The translations under genes and the position numbers were made by a program. Shown here piece by piece: positions 14,472-23,511 of a stretch of DNA of 23,520 nucleotides (its first letter is position 1; each line of letters opens with the position of its first letter). The notes under the pieces are model-generated. The model made no database searches. It had not been told where the DNA came from and saw nothing but the letters and a program-made list of their open reading frames with translations. Origin of the DNA: CAYPZL01 sp964415045 (GTDB taxonomy: Bacteria; Planctomycetota; Phycisphaerae; Sedimentisphaerales; Anaerobacaceae); the NCBI GenBank assembly GCA_964415045.1, contig CAYPZL010000081.1, forward strand, positions 1 through 23,520, written 5' to 3'.

Positions 14472-15456
14472 CGCTATCGACCGAGGCGGCAACGCGGAAA
14501 CCGATGAGATCCATCTGAGGCAGCCACCAGATGCTCTTGGGAATCTGCGGATCGTTCATGCGCCACCAGTCTTCCTCGAAGGCGCGAGCCGCACAGCGCA
14601 GCGCCGAGGCCTCACTGTCGTAGAACCCGCCGCGAGCGACATGCACGTCGCCGCTTTCGGGCCCCTTCGGATCGACGACCGGCTGGTTCCCGGCCGCCTC
14701 CTGGTACGCGGTCGGACTGTAGAAATCGTGGACCCACTCCTGCACGTTGCCCAGCATGTCGTAGAGCCCCCAGGCGTTGGGCTTGCGGGTGGCCACCGCG
14801 TGCGGTTCCAGGTCCGCGTTGTCCTGGTACCACGCGTACTCTTCGAGTCCGTCCGCGTTGGCACTGACACCGAACGCCATGTCGCTGCCGGCCCGGGCGG
14901 CGTATTCCCACTCGGCCTCGGTCGGCAGGCGGTACGTCTTGCCCGTCTTCTGCGACAGCCAGCGGCAGAACGTCATCGCATTGTGCCAGGTCATGGCCAT
15001 GGCCGGATGCTTCTTGCCGAATCCCATCGTCATGTCGCCATACACGGGCGTCGGCCCCGTGACGGCGTCCACGCCCTCGGTCGCCGGCTTGTCGTTCTTC
15101 TGCGATTCCTGGACGTCCAGGAAATCCTTCTTGGCCGTCCCCGTTTCCTGGTAGTAGGCCAGGAACAGATCAATGGTCGTCTCCGTCGTGCACAGGTAGA
15201 ACGGGCTGATCTTCACTTTGTGTTGAGGGCCCTCATGATCGGCCCGGCCGGCCTCGTCCGCCGGGCTGCCCATCGTGAATGTGCCGCCGGGGATCAGAAC
15301 CATATCGAGAGAGAGCTTTTCGCCCTCTTTCGTCGTGATGGTTTCGGTGTACTTTTTGGGCAGCTTGCCCTGGGCCGCCGCAGCGCCGGTCGCCGCGACA
15401 ACACCGACGGCCACGACCGCCAAAAGGACATGTGTCCATGCTCCACGTATTTTCAC
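14458..15456 (-). CDS. Exported SUMF1/FGE-like protein lacking catalytic cysteines
   Basis: A 332-aa protein of the formylglycine-generating-enzyme/SUMF1 fold. I chose the GTG at 15454-15456 because GAGGAGA sits 6 bases before it and a signal peptide (VLLAVVAVGVVAATGAAAAQG) follows. Domain motifs are clear: MVLIPGGTFTMGS (52-64), RLPTEAEWEYAARAG (176-190), GLYDMLGNVQEWVHD (230-244), ARGGFYDSE (274-282), RCAAR (287-291) and IGFRVA (318-323). True FGE has two reactive cysteines just before RCAAR; here that stretch reads FYDSEASAL, with none. It is therefore unlikely to convert Cys to formylglycine and may instead be a binding or structural module, as in many paralogues. No sulfatase gene is nearby. 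It lies 67 bases after the oxidoreductase gene in the leftward operon. Confidence 0.88.
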   Translation of the reverse strand: MKIRGAWTHVLLAVVAVGVVAATGAAAAQGKLPKKYTETITTKEGEKLSLDMVLIPGGTFTMGSPADEAGRADHEGPQHKVKISPFYLCTTETTIDLFLAYYQETGTAKKDFLDVQESQKNDKPATEGVDAVTGPTPVYGDMTMGFGKKHPAMAMTWHNAMTFCRWLSQKTGKTYRLPTEAEWEYAARAGSDMAFGVSANADGLEEYAWYQDNADLEPHAVATRKPNAWGLYDMLGNVQEWVHDFYSPTAYQEAAGNQPVVDPKGPESGDVHVARGGFYDSEASALRCAARAFEEDWWRMNDPQIPKSIWWLPQMDLIGFRVAASVDSDAGK

Positions 15457-15523
15457 GTTCAATCTCCTCAAAACATTTCTGTACGTACTACAACCCGACG
15501 GGCACCGGCCCGGCGGGATCACG

Positions 15524-16834
15524 TCAAATCAGATTCGTTACGCCCGGCACCGGTACGGGATAGCTGCCGTTGGCGGCCAGCTTGACCGGCGGCTCCATGC
15601 CATCGTGACAATCTTCCGGCTTGGGCGGATAGTAAAAGTCGGAGGCGGTGATCTGCTCCCAGGTCACTTCGTCACCCGTGTAGCACGAAATCTGCCCCAT
15701 GATCGTGGTCGTCGTGCTGGCGACCATATAATCGCCGTTGTTGACGGGTTTGCCCGACCGGATCCCCTTGAAGAGCACGTCGTGCTCGATCTGATAGGGA
15801 TTGCACCGCCCGCTCCAGCGCCACTCGTTCTCGCCCCAGATGCGGCAGCCCGTGATGCTGGCCCTGCCCTTGCTGCCCAGGATGATGCTGGAGGAGTTGT
15901 TGTAGCACCCTGTCGTGGTGCGGCAGAAGGCGTAGATCGGCACCCCGTTGGCGAATTCGTACACGACCGAATGGTGGTCGAAGACGTCGCCATAGATCGG
16001 TTTGGTCATGGAGGAGCGACCGCCCAGGCCGTGGCACTTGACCGGCGTCTGGTCCTGCATCGCCCAGCGGGAGCGATCTATGTTGTGCACGAGCGACTGG
16101 GGCACGTCGTCGCCGGAGAGCCAGCGGAAGTGGTACTGCGTGCTGCATTGCCATTCGACCTCCGACAGCCCCGGCTGGCGCTCGATCACGCCGTACGGGC
16201 CGCGCAGGAAGTTCTCCTCGATCGCGACCACGTCGCCGATGGCGCCGTCGTGGATTCGCTTGACCGTCTCGGCGTAGCCCGTGTGATAGCGGCTGTGCAG
16301 GCCCGAGACGAGGCACAAGCCCTTCTGTTTGGCTAATTCGGAGGTCTTTCGCATCAGCTTCATCCCGGCCGGGTCGATCCCGTGAGGCTTTTCCACGAAT
16401 ACGTGCTTGCCCGCCTGGATCGCCGTGAAGGCGTGCAGCGGGTGGAACTTGGCCGCGTTGGCGATCACGACCACGTCCGACGCTTCAATGACGTGCTTGT
16501 AGCCGTCGAAACCGGCGAAGCAGTGATCGTCGTCCACGATGACCTGATCGCCCTTCTGTTGCTTCAGGATCGACCGCTTGCTCTTGACGCGGTCCATGAA
16601 GATGTCGCACATGGCGACCAAGCGGGCGCCCGCGTCGGCGGTAAGGGCCTGGGCCGCGGCGCCGGTATTGCGTCCGCCGCAGCCGATCATACCTACCTTG
16701 ATGATATCGCTGCCGCCGGCGTGGACCCGGCTGCTGAGACCCAAGGCCGCCGCCGATGCCACTGCCGTGGACGTCTTCAGGAAATCCCGTCGCGTCGTGG
16801 CCGTGACCTTGCTTGATTCGTCTGCCTGTCCCAT
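15524..16834 (-). CDS. Tat-exported Gfo/Idh/MocA family oxidoreductase (copy 1)
   Basis: A 436-aa NAD(P)-dependent oxidoreductase of the Gfo/Idh/MocA type. The ATG at 16832-16834 follows an excellent ribosome binding site (AAAGGAGG, - strand). The N-terminus carries a twin-arginine signal, TTRRDFLKT (Arg15, Arg16), then an Ala-rich segment, so the folded, cofactor-loaded enzyme is probably exported. The Rossmann fold starts KVGMIGCGGRNTGA (46-59); EKPHG has Lys149, the usual catalytic or cofactor lysine; and LVHNIDRSRW is the family's substrate-side motif. C-terminal parts (GSKGRASITGCRIWGENEWRW) match the two paralogues at 20501-23196. It is the first gene of a leftward operon and diverges from the propeller gene. 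Substrates in this family are sugars or sugar derivatives; the exact one is unknown. Confidence 0.92.
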   Translation of the reverse strand: MGQADESSKVTATTRRDFLKTSTAVASAAALGLSSRVHAGGSDIIKVGMIGCGGRNTGAAAQALTADAGARLVAMCDIFMDRVKSKRSILKQQKGDQVIVDDDHCFAGFDGYKHVIEASDVVVIANAAKFHPLHAFTAIQAGKHVFVEKPHGIDPAGMKLMRKTSELAKQKGLCLVSGLHSRYHTGYAETVKRIHDGAIGDVVAIEENFLRGPYGVIERQPGLSEVEWQCSTQYHFRWLSGDDVPQSLVHNIDRSRWAMQDQTPVKCHGLGGRSSMTKPIYGDVFDHHSVVYEFANGVPIYAFCRTTTGCYNNSSSIILGSKGRASITGCRIWGENEWRWSGRCNPYQIEHDVLFKGIRSGKPVNNGDYMVASTTTTIMGQISCYTGDEVTWEQITASDFYYPPKPEDCHDGMEPPVKLAANGSYPVPVPGVTNLI

Positions 16835-16868
16835 GTTGCCTCCTTTTCGGTAAGCCTTTGTGACCCTT

Positions 16869-16877
16869 ATTGTACCA
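16869..16877 (-). promoter_or_regulatory. Possible extended -10 promoter of the leftward oxidoreductase operon
   Basis: On the - strand, TGGTACAAT (16877 to 16869) is an extended -10 element: TG, one base, then TACAAT (5 of 6). No -35 box of quality lies 15-19 bases upstream, which extended -10 promoters can do without. It would start transcription about 25-30 bases before the ATG at 16834, with the AAAGGAGG ribosome binding site inside that short leader. Confidence 0.4.
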
Positions 16878-17034
16878 AAGCTCCGGCCCAGCCTTCCCTC
16901 GCAATCGGCTGCGGCCGGATTGCCGGGTCGGACCCCAATCGGCCCCTATGCTACCCGCTTCGCCGCTGAAATTCAAGTGGTCTGCCCGCCCGGAAAATTC
17001 GGGCCGAGCCTGGGCAACCGGGCGTTCCATACCC

Positions 17035-17062
17035 TTGAAATCCAGTCGGATTGTGATATGCT
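17035..17062 (+). promoter_or_regulatory. Promoter of the methyltransferase-like/propeller gene
   Basis: TTGAAA at 17035-17040 (5 of 6) and TATGCT at 17057-17062 (4 of 6) are 16 bases apart. TG at 17054-17055, one base before the -10 box, makes it an extended -10 as well. The leader is about 45 bases and ends in GGAGG at 17104-17108, 6 bases before the ATG at 17115. This region and the - strand promoter at 16869-16877 make a 280-base divergent control zone. Confidence 0.6.
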
Positions 17063-17114
17063 GTGAAATTCCCGGGCGCCGCGCACGAGCGGCCGGCTTT
17101 CATGGAGGTTTCGC

Positions 17115-20100
17115 ATGAAATGTACTTGTATGTTCCATTCATTGATGCTGATGCTCCTGACCGCAATTCTGCCTGCCTGCGCCGGACGGGCCAAAGCCCC
17201 CCCTGCCGAGGCACAGGCCGAGGAAATCCTCCGTATCACCGGCGTGCATGGGGGGATTTTGGTTCATTTAGGCTGCGACGACGGCCGACTAACCGCCGCA
17301 CTGCGCGCCGACGATCGCCTCACGGTTCACGGACTCGATTCCGATCCGACCCACGTCGAGAAGGCCAGGGCCTATATCCAGGCACAAGGTCTGTACGGCC
17401 CGGTCTCCGTTGAGACCTTCTCGGCGGCGACCCTGCCCTATGCAGACAATCTCATCAACCTCGTTGTCGTGCAGAAGGCCGGCAAGGTCTCGAAAGGCGA
17501 GATCATGCGCGTGCTGGCGCCGGGCGGCGTGGTCTGTTTCCAACGCGAAGGCCGATGGCACAAGGACGTCAAAGCCTGGCCCGACAACATCGACCAGTGG
17601 ACGCACTTTCTCCACGACGCGAGCAACAACGCGGTGGCCGACGACGCCGGGGTCGGTCCCCCCCGAGGCCTCCAGTGGGTCGCTCCTCCGCTGTGGTTGC
17701 GCAGCCACGAGACGCCGTCGGGCATTCAGGCCTCGGTCTCCGGAGGCGGCCGCCTCTTCTACCTCTTCGACGAGGGCCTCATCGGCATTACGGACGAGCG
17801 TCTGCCCGACCGGTGGTCGCTGGTCTGTCGCGACGCGTTCAACGGCAAGTTGCTCTGGAAGCGGCCGATCGAGGCGTGGGGCTGGCGTCAGTGGAGCCTG
17901 AAGCGTTACCGGGGTACAGACTGGACGAAGCTGCGGTCCGCACGCACGGACGTGCCGAACGAAAACCAGCGTCGCATCGTCGTCGAGGGCGAGCGGCTCT
18001 ACACCACGCTGGCCTACGATGCGCCGCTGTCGATTCTCGATGCGGCCACAGGCCGGACCATTGCCACGGAGGATGCCACGCGCGGCACGCGCGAGATCCT
18101 GCTGAGCCAGGGCGTTGTCGTTGCTTATACGCGTTTTGCCGGGAATCAAGATGCCGAGGCAACGGCGTTGGTTGCCCTGGACGCCCGGACGGCGAAGGTG
18201 CTCTGGGAGCAGCCGGTCGGCGCGATCCGTCCTCTGTCGTGGGCCATTGACAACGGGCGGATCGTACACCTCAGCGGCAACGACCTGGTCGCCCGGGAGC
18301 TGCGAACGGGCCGCGAGTTGTGGACGATCCGGCCCAAAATGACGCGGCCGCGCACCCTGGTGACCGTGGACGACGTGGTCGTCATGCAAAACGGCAAATC
18401 GGCGGCGGCCTACGATGCGACCGACGGCGCGCTGCTCTGGCAAAAGACCGCTCCGGCGATCCGCGGCGCCGAAGGAGACGATCTGTTCGTCATCGACGGG
18501 TTGGTCTACCGGGGCATCCTCTGCGTCGACGAGAACGGCAAACCCGTGGGCAAGAGCGCCAACGCGCTGGTCGTGGGCTGGGACTTGCGCAGCGGCCGGG
18601 AGGAAAAACGCATCTTCGTCGAAAACCTGCGCAGCCCCGAGCACCATCATCGCTGCTATCGAAACAAGGCCACGAGCCGATATTTGATCAGTTCGTACGA
18701 AGGCGCCGAATTTCTCGATTTCCAGGGCGACAACCACGGGCAAAACAACTGGCTGCGCGGCGCGTGCCGGTACGGGATGATGCCCTGCAACGGCCTGCTG
18801 TACGTGCCCCCGGATCAGTGCTTCTGCCAGCCCGGGGGCAAGCTGCTGGGCTTTGCGGCGTTGAAGCCCATCTCGAATGACGCGGGTACGCTCGTTGCGG
18901 ATGACCGGCGTCTGGAGAAGGGCCCGGCCTACGGCGCCGTCACCGACGTGGCGGCGGACGCTGCGAGCGACTGGCCGACGCACCGTCACGATCACGCCCG
19001 CAGAGGCACGACAACGGCAGCGGTTCCGTCCGACCTGACGGTTCGCTGGAAGGCGACACTGAAGGGCAAGCTCACCGCCCCCGTGGCCGCGGCGGGCAAG
19101 GTGTTCGTGGCGCGGTCGGACGCCCACACGCTCTACGCGCTGGACATGGCCACCGGCGACGTGGCGTGGCGCTTCGTCGCGGGCGGCCGCATCGATTCGC
19201 CCCCGACGCTCTACCGGGGCCTTGTGCTGCTGGGCTGTCGTGACGGACGCGTGTATTGCCTCCGGGCCTCCGACGGTCGGCTCGTCTGGCGGTTCCTGGC
19301 GGCCCCGCGCGACCGCCGCGTCGCCTCCTTCGACCAGATCGAATCCGCCTGGCCCGTGCACGGCAGCGTCCTCGTCGACAACGGCATCGCGTATTTCACC
19401 GCCGGGCGGTCCACCTATCTCGACGGCGGAATCCGCGTCTACGCGCTCCAGCCGCACACGGGAAAGATCCTCCACAAGACAGTGCTGGAAGGACCCCACC
19501 GAAACATCGAAAGCGACCGAGACATGGCCTTCTTCGTCGGCGGGGCCAACTCCGACGTGCTCGTCAGCGAGGGCGGATCGCTGTACATGCGCCAGAAGAA
19601 GCTGACGCCCGACCTGAAAGAGGTGAAGCCGGAGATCCTCTCGAGCAAGGGCGCGCAGGACGTGGGCCTGCACATCTTCTCGACCGCCGCCCTGCTGGAC
19701 GGGTCGTGGTACAACCGCACGTTCTGGATGTACTCGAAGCGCTGGCCCGGCTTTCAGTTGGCCAATCAGGCCTCGAAGTCCGGGCAACTGCTCGTGGTCG
19801 ACGAGGAGAAAACGTACGCCGTGCGCACGTTCTACCGGCGCAACGTCCACAGTCCGATGTTCATGCCGGCCCGGGAGGGGTACTTGCTCTTTGCCGACCT
19901 CAACACCAACGAGCCGCAGATCGTGGGCGAGCCGGGCTCGACCGAGCCGGTACGATGGTTGCCGCAATCGGACTACTCTCGGGCGCGAGGCAACGAGGTG
20001 CGAAAACTGGAGAGCGAAGCCTTCGGGCTGGACAAGATGATCGGCTACACGCGGGCCAAACCCCCGGTCTGGACGTGCTGGCTGCCGGTGCGCATTCGCG

Positions 20101-20369
20101 CGATGGTCAAGGCGGCAGACGTCCTGTTCGTGGCCGGGGCGCCCGACGTGCTGGACCCGAAAGACCCGTACGCCGCGTTCGAGGCCCGCAGAGGCGCGCG
20201 GCTCGTGGCGGTTGCCGCCGCCGACGGCAAAAAGCTCGCGCAAGCGCAACTGGCTTGCCCACCGGTATTTGACGGCCTGATCGCCGCATCCAACCGCCTG
20301 TTCGCTTCTCTCGAGGACGGCAGCGTGGTTTGTCTGGGCGGTCGCGAGGTGGCCAAGGGCAAGCGGTGA
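17115..20369 (+). CDS. Secreted fusion of a methyltransferase-like domain with PQQ-type beta-propellers
   Basis: A 1084-aa protein. A hydrophobic signal (about 8-21) ends in ILPAC, with Cys22 as a possible lipid site, so it should leave the cytoplasm. Residues about 35-145 look like a class I SAM-dependent methyltransferase core: LVHLGCDDGRLT (motif I, with one expected Gly replaced by Asp), VHGLDSDP with Asp75 after strand 2, and RVLAPGGVVCF at about 132-142. From about 165 the protein is made of PQQ-like propeller blades, with DATDGALLWQK, DMATGDVAWRF, CLRASDGRLVWRF and similar blade motifs, probably forming two propellers (about 200-600 and 610-1080). The propeller may bind a glycan, PQQ or nothing. 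The start is set by GGAGG and the promoter. A SAM enzyme outside the cytoplasm would lack its cofactor, so the first domain may be non-catalytic. Confidence 0.85.
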   Translation: MKCTCMFHSLMLMLLTAILPACAGRAKAPPAEAQAEEILRITGVHGGILVHLGCDDGRLTAALRADDRLTVHGLDSDPTHVEKARAYIQAQGLYGPVSVETFSAATLPYADNLINLVVVQKAGKVSKGEIMRVLAPGGVVCFQREGRWHKDVKAWPDNIDQWTHFLHDASNNAVADDAGVGPPRGLQWVAPPLWLRSHETPSGIQASVSGGGRLFYLFDEGLIGITDERLPDRWSLVCRDAFNGKLLWKRPIEAWGWRQWSLKRYRGTDWTKLRSARTDVPNENQRRIVVEGERLYTTLAYDAPLSILDAATGRTIATEDATRGTREILLSQGVVVAYTRFAGNQDAEATALVALDARTAKVLWEQPVGAIRPLSWAIDNGRIVHLSGNDLVARELRTGRELWTIRPKMTRPRTLVTVDDVVVMQNGKSAAAYDATDGALLWQKTAPAIRGAEGDDLFVIDGLVYRGILCVDENGKPVGKSANALVVGWDLRSGREEKRIFVENLRSPEHHHRCYRNKATSRYLISSYEGAEFLDFQGDNHGQNNWLRGACRYGMMPCNGLLYVPPDQCFCQPGGKLLGFAALKPISNDAGTLVADDRRLEKGPAYGAVTDVAADAASDWPTHRHDHARRGTTTAAVPSDLTVRWKATLKGKLTAPVAAAGKVFVARSDAHTLYALDMATGDVAWRFVAGGRIDSPPTLYRGLVLLGCRDGRVYCLRASDGRLVWRFLAAPRDRRVASFDQIESAWPVHGSVLVDNGIAYFTAGRSTYLDGGIRVYALQPHTGKILHKTVLEGPHRNIESDRDMAFFVGGANSDVLVSEGGSLYMRQKKLTPDLKEVKPEILSSKGAQDVGLHIFSTAALLDGSWYNRTFWMYSKRWPGFQLANQASKSGQLLVVDEEKTYAVRTFYRRNVHSPMFMPAREGYLLFADLNTNEPQIVGEPGSTEPVRWLPQSDYSRARGNEVRKLESEAFGLDKMIGYTRAKPPVWTCWLPVRIRAMVKAADVLFVAGAPDVLDPKDPYAAFEARRGARLVAVAAADGKKLAQAQLACPPVFDGLIAASNRLFASLEDGSVVCLGGREVAKGKR

Positions 20370-20370
20370 G

Positions 20371-20394
20371 TCGCGCTCCATCGAACGCGATTTT
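20371..20394 (+). terminator. Candidate short terminator after the propeller gene
   Basis: TCGCG at 20371-20375 pairs with CGCGA at 20386-20390 across a 10-base loop, followed directly by TTTT at 20391-20394. The stem is only five base pairs, but it begins one base after the stop codon and is followed by the next gene's own promoter region. Confidence 0.35.
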
Positions 20395-20415
20395 CGCCCC
20401 GTAGCCACGAGAGGC

Positions 20416-20444
20416 TTGCAATCGCAGCCGATACGTGGTTTATT
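20416..20444 (+). promoter_or_regulatory. Weak promoter candidate for the tandem oxidoreductase pair
   Basis: TTGCAA at 20416-20421 (the same -35 variant as the TPR gene promoter) is followed at 17 bases by TTTATT at 20439-20444 (4 of 6). It would leave a leader of about 50 bases with GGAGAG at 20489-20494 before the ATG at 20501. This short AT-rich stretch (20435-20500) differs from the GC-rich genes on both sides, which fits a control region. Confidence 0.35.
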
Positions 20445-20500
20445 CGTCAATAATTTACTGTGAGAAAGCGTCTTACAGAAAGAGCATTGGAGAGCTTATT

Positions 20501-21787
<1,287 letters not shown>

Positions 21788-21855
21788 TCGGCGACGGACT
21801 CGTGCTGGTTCTCCAGAAAATGGCTCGAAGACACCGAACGAAGGAGATTTCAAAT

Positions 21856-23196
21856 ATGTCATCATCACAGACCAACCAAGGCAAATCCAGGACGAACGCA
21901 GGCGTCGCTGTCGGTGCCGTGGCCGCGGCGCTCGGTCAGGCCGCCCACGCTCAGGGTACGGGCAAGATTAAGATCGGGCTGCTCGGCTGTGGCGGACGAG
22001 GCAACGGCGCCCTGCGCCAGTGCCTCCAAGCCGACCCGGGCATTGAGGTCATCGCCCTGGCCGACCTGTTTGAGAACAAGGTCCGAAGCACCCGCGACCG
22101 GATCGCGCGGGACGAGAAGTTCAAGGGTCGCGTCAAGATCGACGACGACCACATGTTCTGGGGCTTCGACTGTCACGAGAAGCTGGCCCGGTGCGAGGCG
22201 GACTTGCTGCTGATGGCGACGGCCCCGGCCTTTCGCGGGCGGCAGATGCTCGCGGCCGTCAACGCCGGCAAGCACATCTTCACCGAGAAGCCCGTAGCGA
22301 CCGACGTGGCTGGCTGCCGCGAAGTCATGGAGGCCTCCCGCATCGCCAAAGAGAAAGGCCTGGCGATCGTCTGCGGCACGCAGCGGCGTCACGAGTTCGC
22401 CCGCGTCGAGCTGATGAAGCGCATCCACGACGGTGCCATCGGCGAGTTGGCCGGCGGCCAGTGCTACTGGTACGGCGGCGGCATCTGGTTCCGCGGCTAC
22501 CAGGAAGGCCTCAGCGAGCTCGAATGGCAATGTCACAACTGGTATCACTTCACCTGGCTCTCCGGCGACCAGATCTGCGAGCAGCACATCCACAACATCG
22601 ACGTGCTGAACTGGTGTTTCAACGGCCCGCCGGTCGAGATCACGGCGCTGGGCGGCCGCGGCTGGCGCAGCTTCAACGATGGTCAGATTAACGTCGCCAA
22701 GGACGTCTGCCGCAAGTACAACAACGGCAGCGACGCTGCCTGGGAAAAGTACAACGGCGATATCTGGGACCACATCTTCGCCGAGTTCCGCTACGCCAAC
22801 GGGGCCCGCTGCCTGAGCTTCAGCGGACACAGCCCCGGCACCGGACGCAACGGCGAGAAGATCGTCGGGACCAAAGGCACCAGCGATTGCCGCATGAGCA
22901 TCTCCGGCGAGAACGCTTGGCGCTACGAGGGCCCGAACGTCAACGGCCAGCAGCAGGAGCACGTCGATCTGATCAAGAGTATCCGCAGCGGCAACGTCCT
23001 TAATGAGGGCCAGCGGATCGCCGAGAGCACACTGACGGCCATCGGCGCCCGCATCTCCGCCTTCACCGGCCGGCGACTGAGCTGGAAATGGCTGATGAAC
23101 GCGTCCAAGCAGGACCTCGTTCCCAAGCAGGATCAGATGAAGCCGGGGCCCGGCATCTTCCACAACGTCGCCACCGGTTGCGACCCGCTCGTGTAG
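21856..23196 (+). CDS. Gfo/Idh/MocA family oxidoreductase (copy 3), signal region without twin arginines
   Basis: A 446-aa paralogue of the preceding gene. AAGGAG at 21841-21846 fixes the ATG at 21856. The N-terminus has an Ala/Val-rich export-like segment (AGVAVGAVAAALGQAAHAQG, about 15-34), but the RRxFLK motif of its neighbours is missing and only KSRTN precedes it. Motifs: KIGLLGCGGRGNGA (39-52), EKPVATD (144-150), GTQRRHEFARVE and EQHIHNIDVLNWCF; GENAWRYEGPN is also present. A stretch of roughly 20 residues around VCRKYNNGSDAAWEKYNGD is absent from copy 2. The pair is clearly a tandem duplication that has diverged. Whether this copy is exported by Sec, through another subunit's signal, or stays in the cytoplasm cannot be told. 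Confidence 0.9.
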   Translation: MSSSQTNQGKSRTNAGVAVGAVAAALGQAAHAQGTGKIKIGLLGCGGRGNGALRQCLQADPGIEVIALADLFENKVRSTRDRIARDEKFKGRVKIDDDHMFWGFDCHEKLARCEADLLLMATAPAFRGRQMLAAVNAGKHIFTEKPVATDVAGCREVMEASRIAKEKGLAIVCGTQRRHEFARVELMKRIHDGAIGELAGGQCYWYGGGIWFRGYQEGLSELEWQCHNWYHFTWLSGDQICEQHIHNIDVLNWCFNGPPVEITALGGRGWRSFNDGQINVAKDVCRKYNNGSDAAWEKYNGDIWDHIFAEFRYANGARCLSFSGHSPGTGRNGEKIVGTKGTSDCRMSISGENAWRYEGPNVNGQQQEHVDLIKSIRSGNVLNEGQRIAESTLTAIGARISAFTGRRLSWKWLMNASKQDLVPKQDQMKPGPGIFHNVATGCDPLV

Positions 23197-23250
23197 CGTC
23201 GCTTGTGACTTTCGCTGCGATTCCAATCGCGGCACGGTTGTCAATCCCAT

Positions 23251-23282
23251 CGGCCGGCATATCCTTCCGGGTGTGCCGGCCG
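23251..23282 (+). terminator. Candidate terminator hairpin after the oxidoreductase pair
   Basis: CGGCCGGCA at 23251-23259 pairs perfectly with TGCCGGCCG at 23274-23282 over a 14-base loop. The following GTTCTCCTTACCTT is pyrimidine-rich but not a true T-run. It lies 54 bases after the stop of copy 3, so it is a plausible, not typical, terminator. Confidence 0.4.
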
Positions 23283-23349
23283 GTTCTCCTTACCTTCGAG
23301 GCCGGCGCATAGCGCACGGATTAGGGAAAATTCTTACGCGACAGGATTC

Positions 23350-23446
23350 TGTCATCCTGAGCCGCAGGCGAAGGATCTGGCCTGCGAACGGGAAATCTTT
23401 CGAGGTCGCAGAGCAGATCCTTCACTACGCTGCGTTCAGGATGACA
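23350..23446. repeat. 97-bp imperfect inverted repeat (MITE/REP-like intergenic element)
   Basis: The outer arms TGTCATCCTGA (23350-23360) and TCAGGATGACA (23436-23446) are exact reverse complements, as are the inner arms AAGGATCT (23371-23378) and AGATCCTT (23415-23422). Between outer and inner arms the two sides differ but keep GCAGGCG/CGCAGCG-like bases. The centre (23379-23414) is unpaired. There is no coding capacity. Sequences of the form TGTCATCCTGA...AAGGATCT are familiar as dispersed intergenic repeats in many bacterial genomes, so this is probably a non-autonomous mobile or structural repeat. No clear target-site duplication flanks it. Confidence 0.7.
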
Positions 23447-23504
23447 CACTGGGCGAAGGTCAAACATAACTGAACTTTTGCAAAATGGAGATTAGGCTTA
23501 CTTT

Positions 23505-23511
23505 AGGGAGG
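23505..23511 (+). promoter_or_regulatory. Ribosome binding site of a gene starting beyond the right edge
   Basis: AGGGAGG at 23505-23511 is a near-perfect Shine-Dalgarno sequence in an AT-rich context, with nine bases to the window end and no start codon yet. A + strand gene probably begins within a few bases after 23520. Confidence 0.5.

Noticed and set aside
14458..15456. Calling the SUMF1-type gene a sulfatase-activating FGE
   Set aside because: The two catalytic cysteines are missing and no sulfatase gene is in the window.
17289..20450. Very long open frame (1053 codons) antisense to the propeller gene
   Set aside because: It is the mirror of a high-GC gene with strong third-position bias. 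The product is Arg/Val/Gly/His-rich with no recognisable domain, while the + strand shows a signal peptide, ribosome binding site, promoter and propeller motifs.
23088..23473. Small + strand frames over the right end (23088-23312 and 23273-23473)
   Set aside because: One overlaps the oxidoreductase in another frame. The other runs through the inverted repeat and has no ribosome binding site or codon bias.
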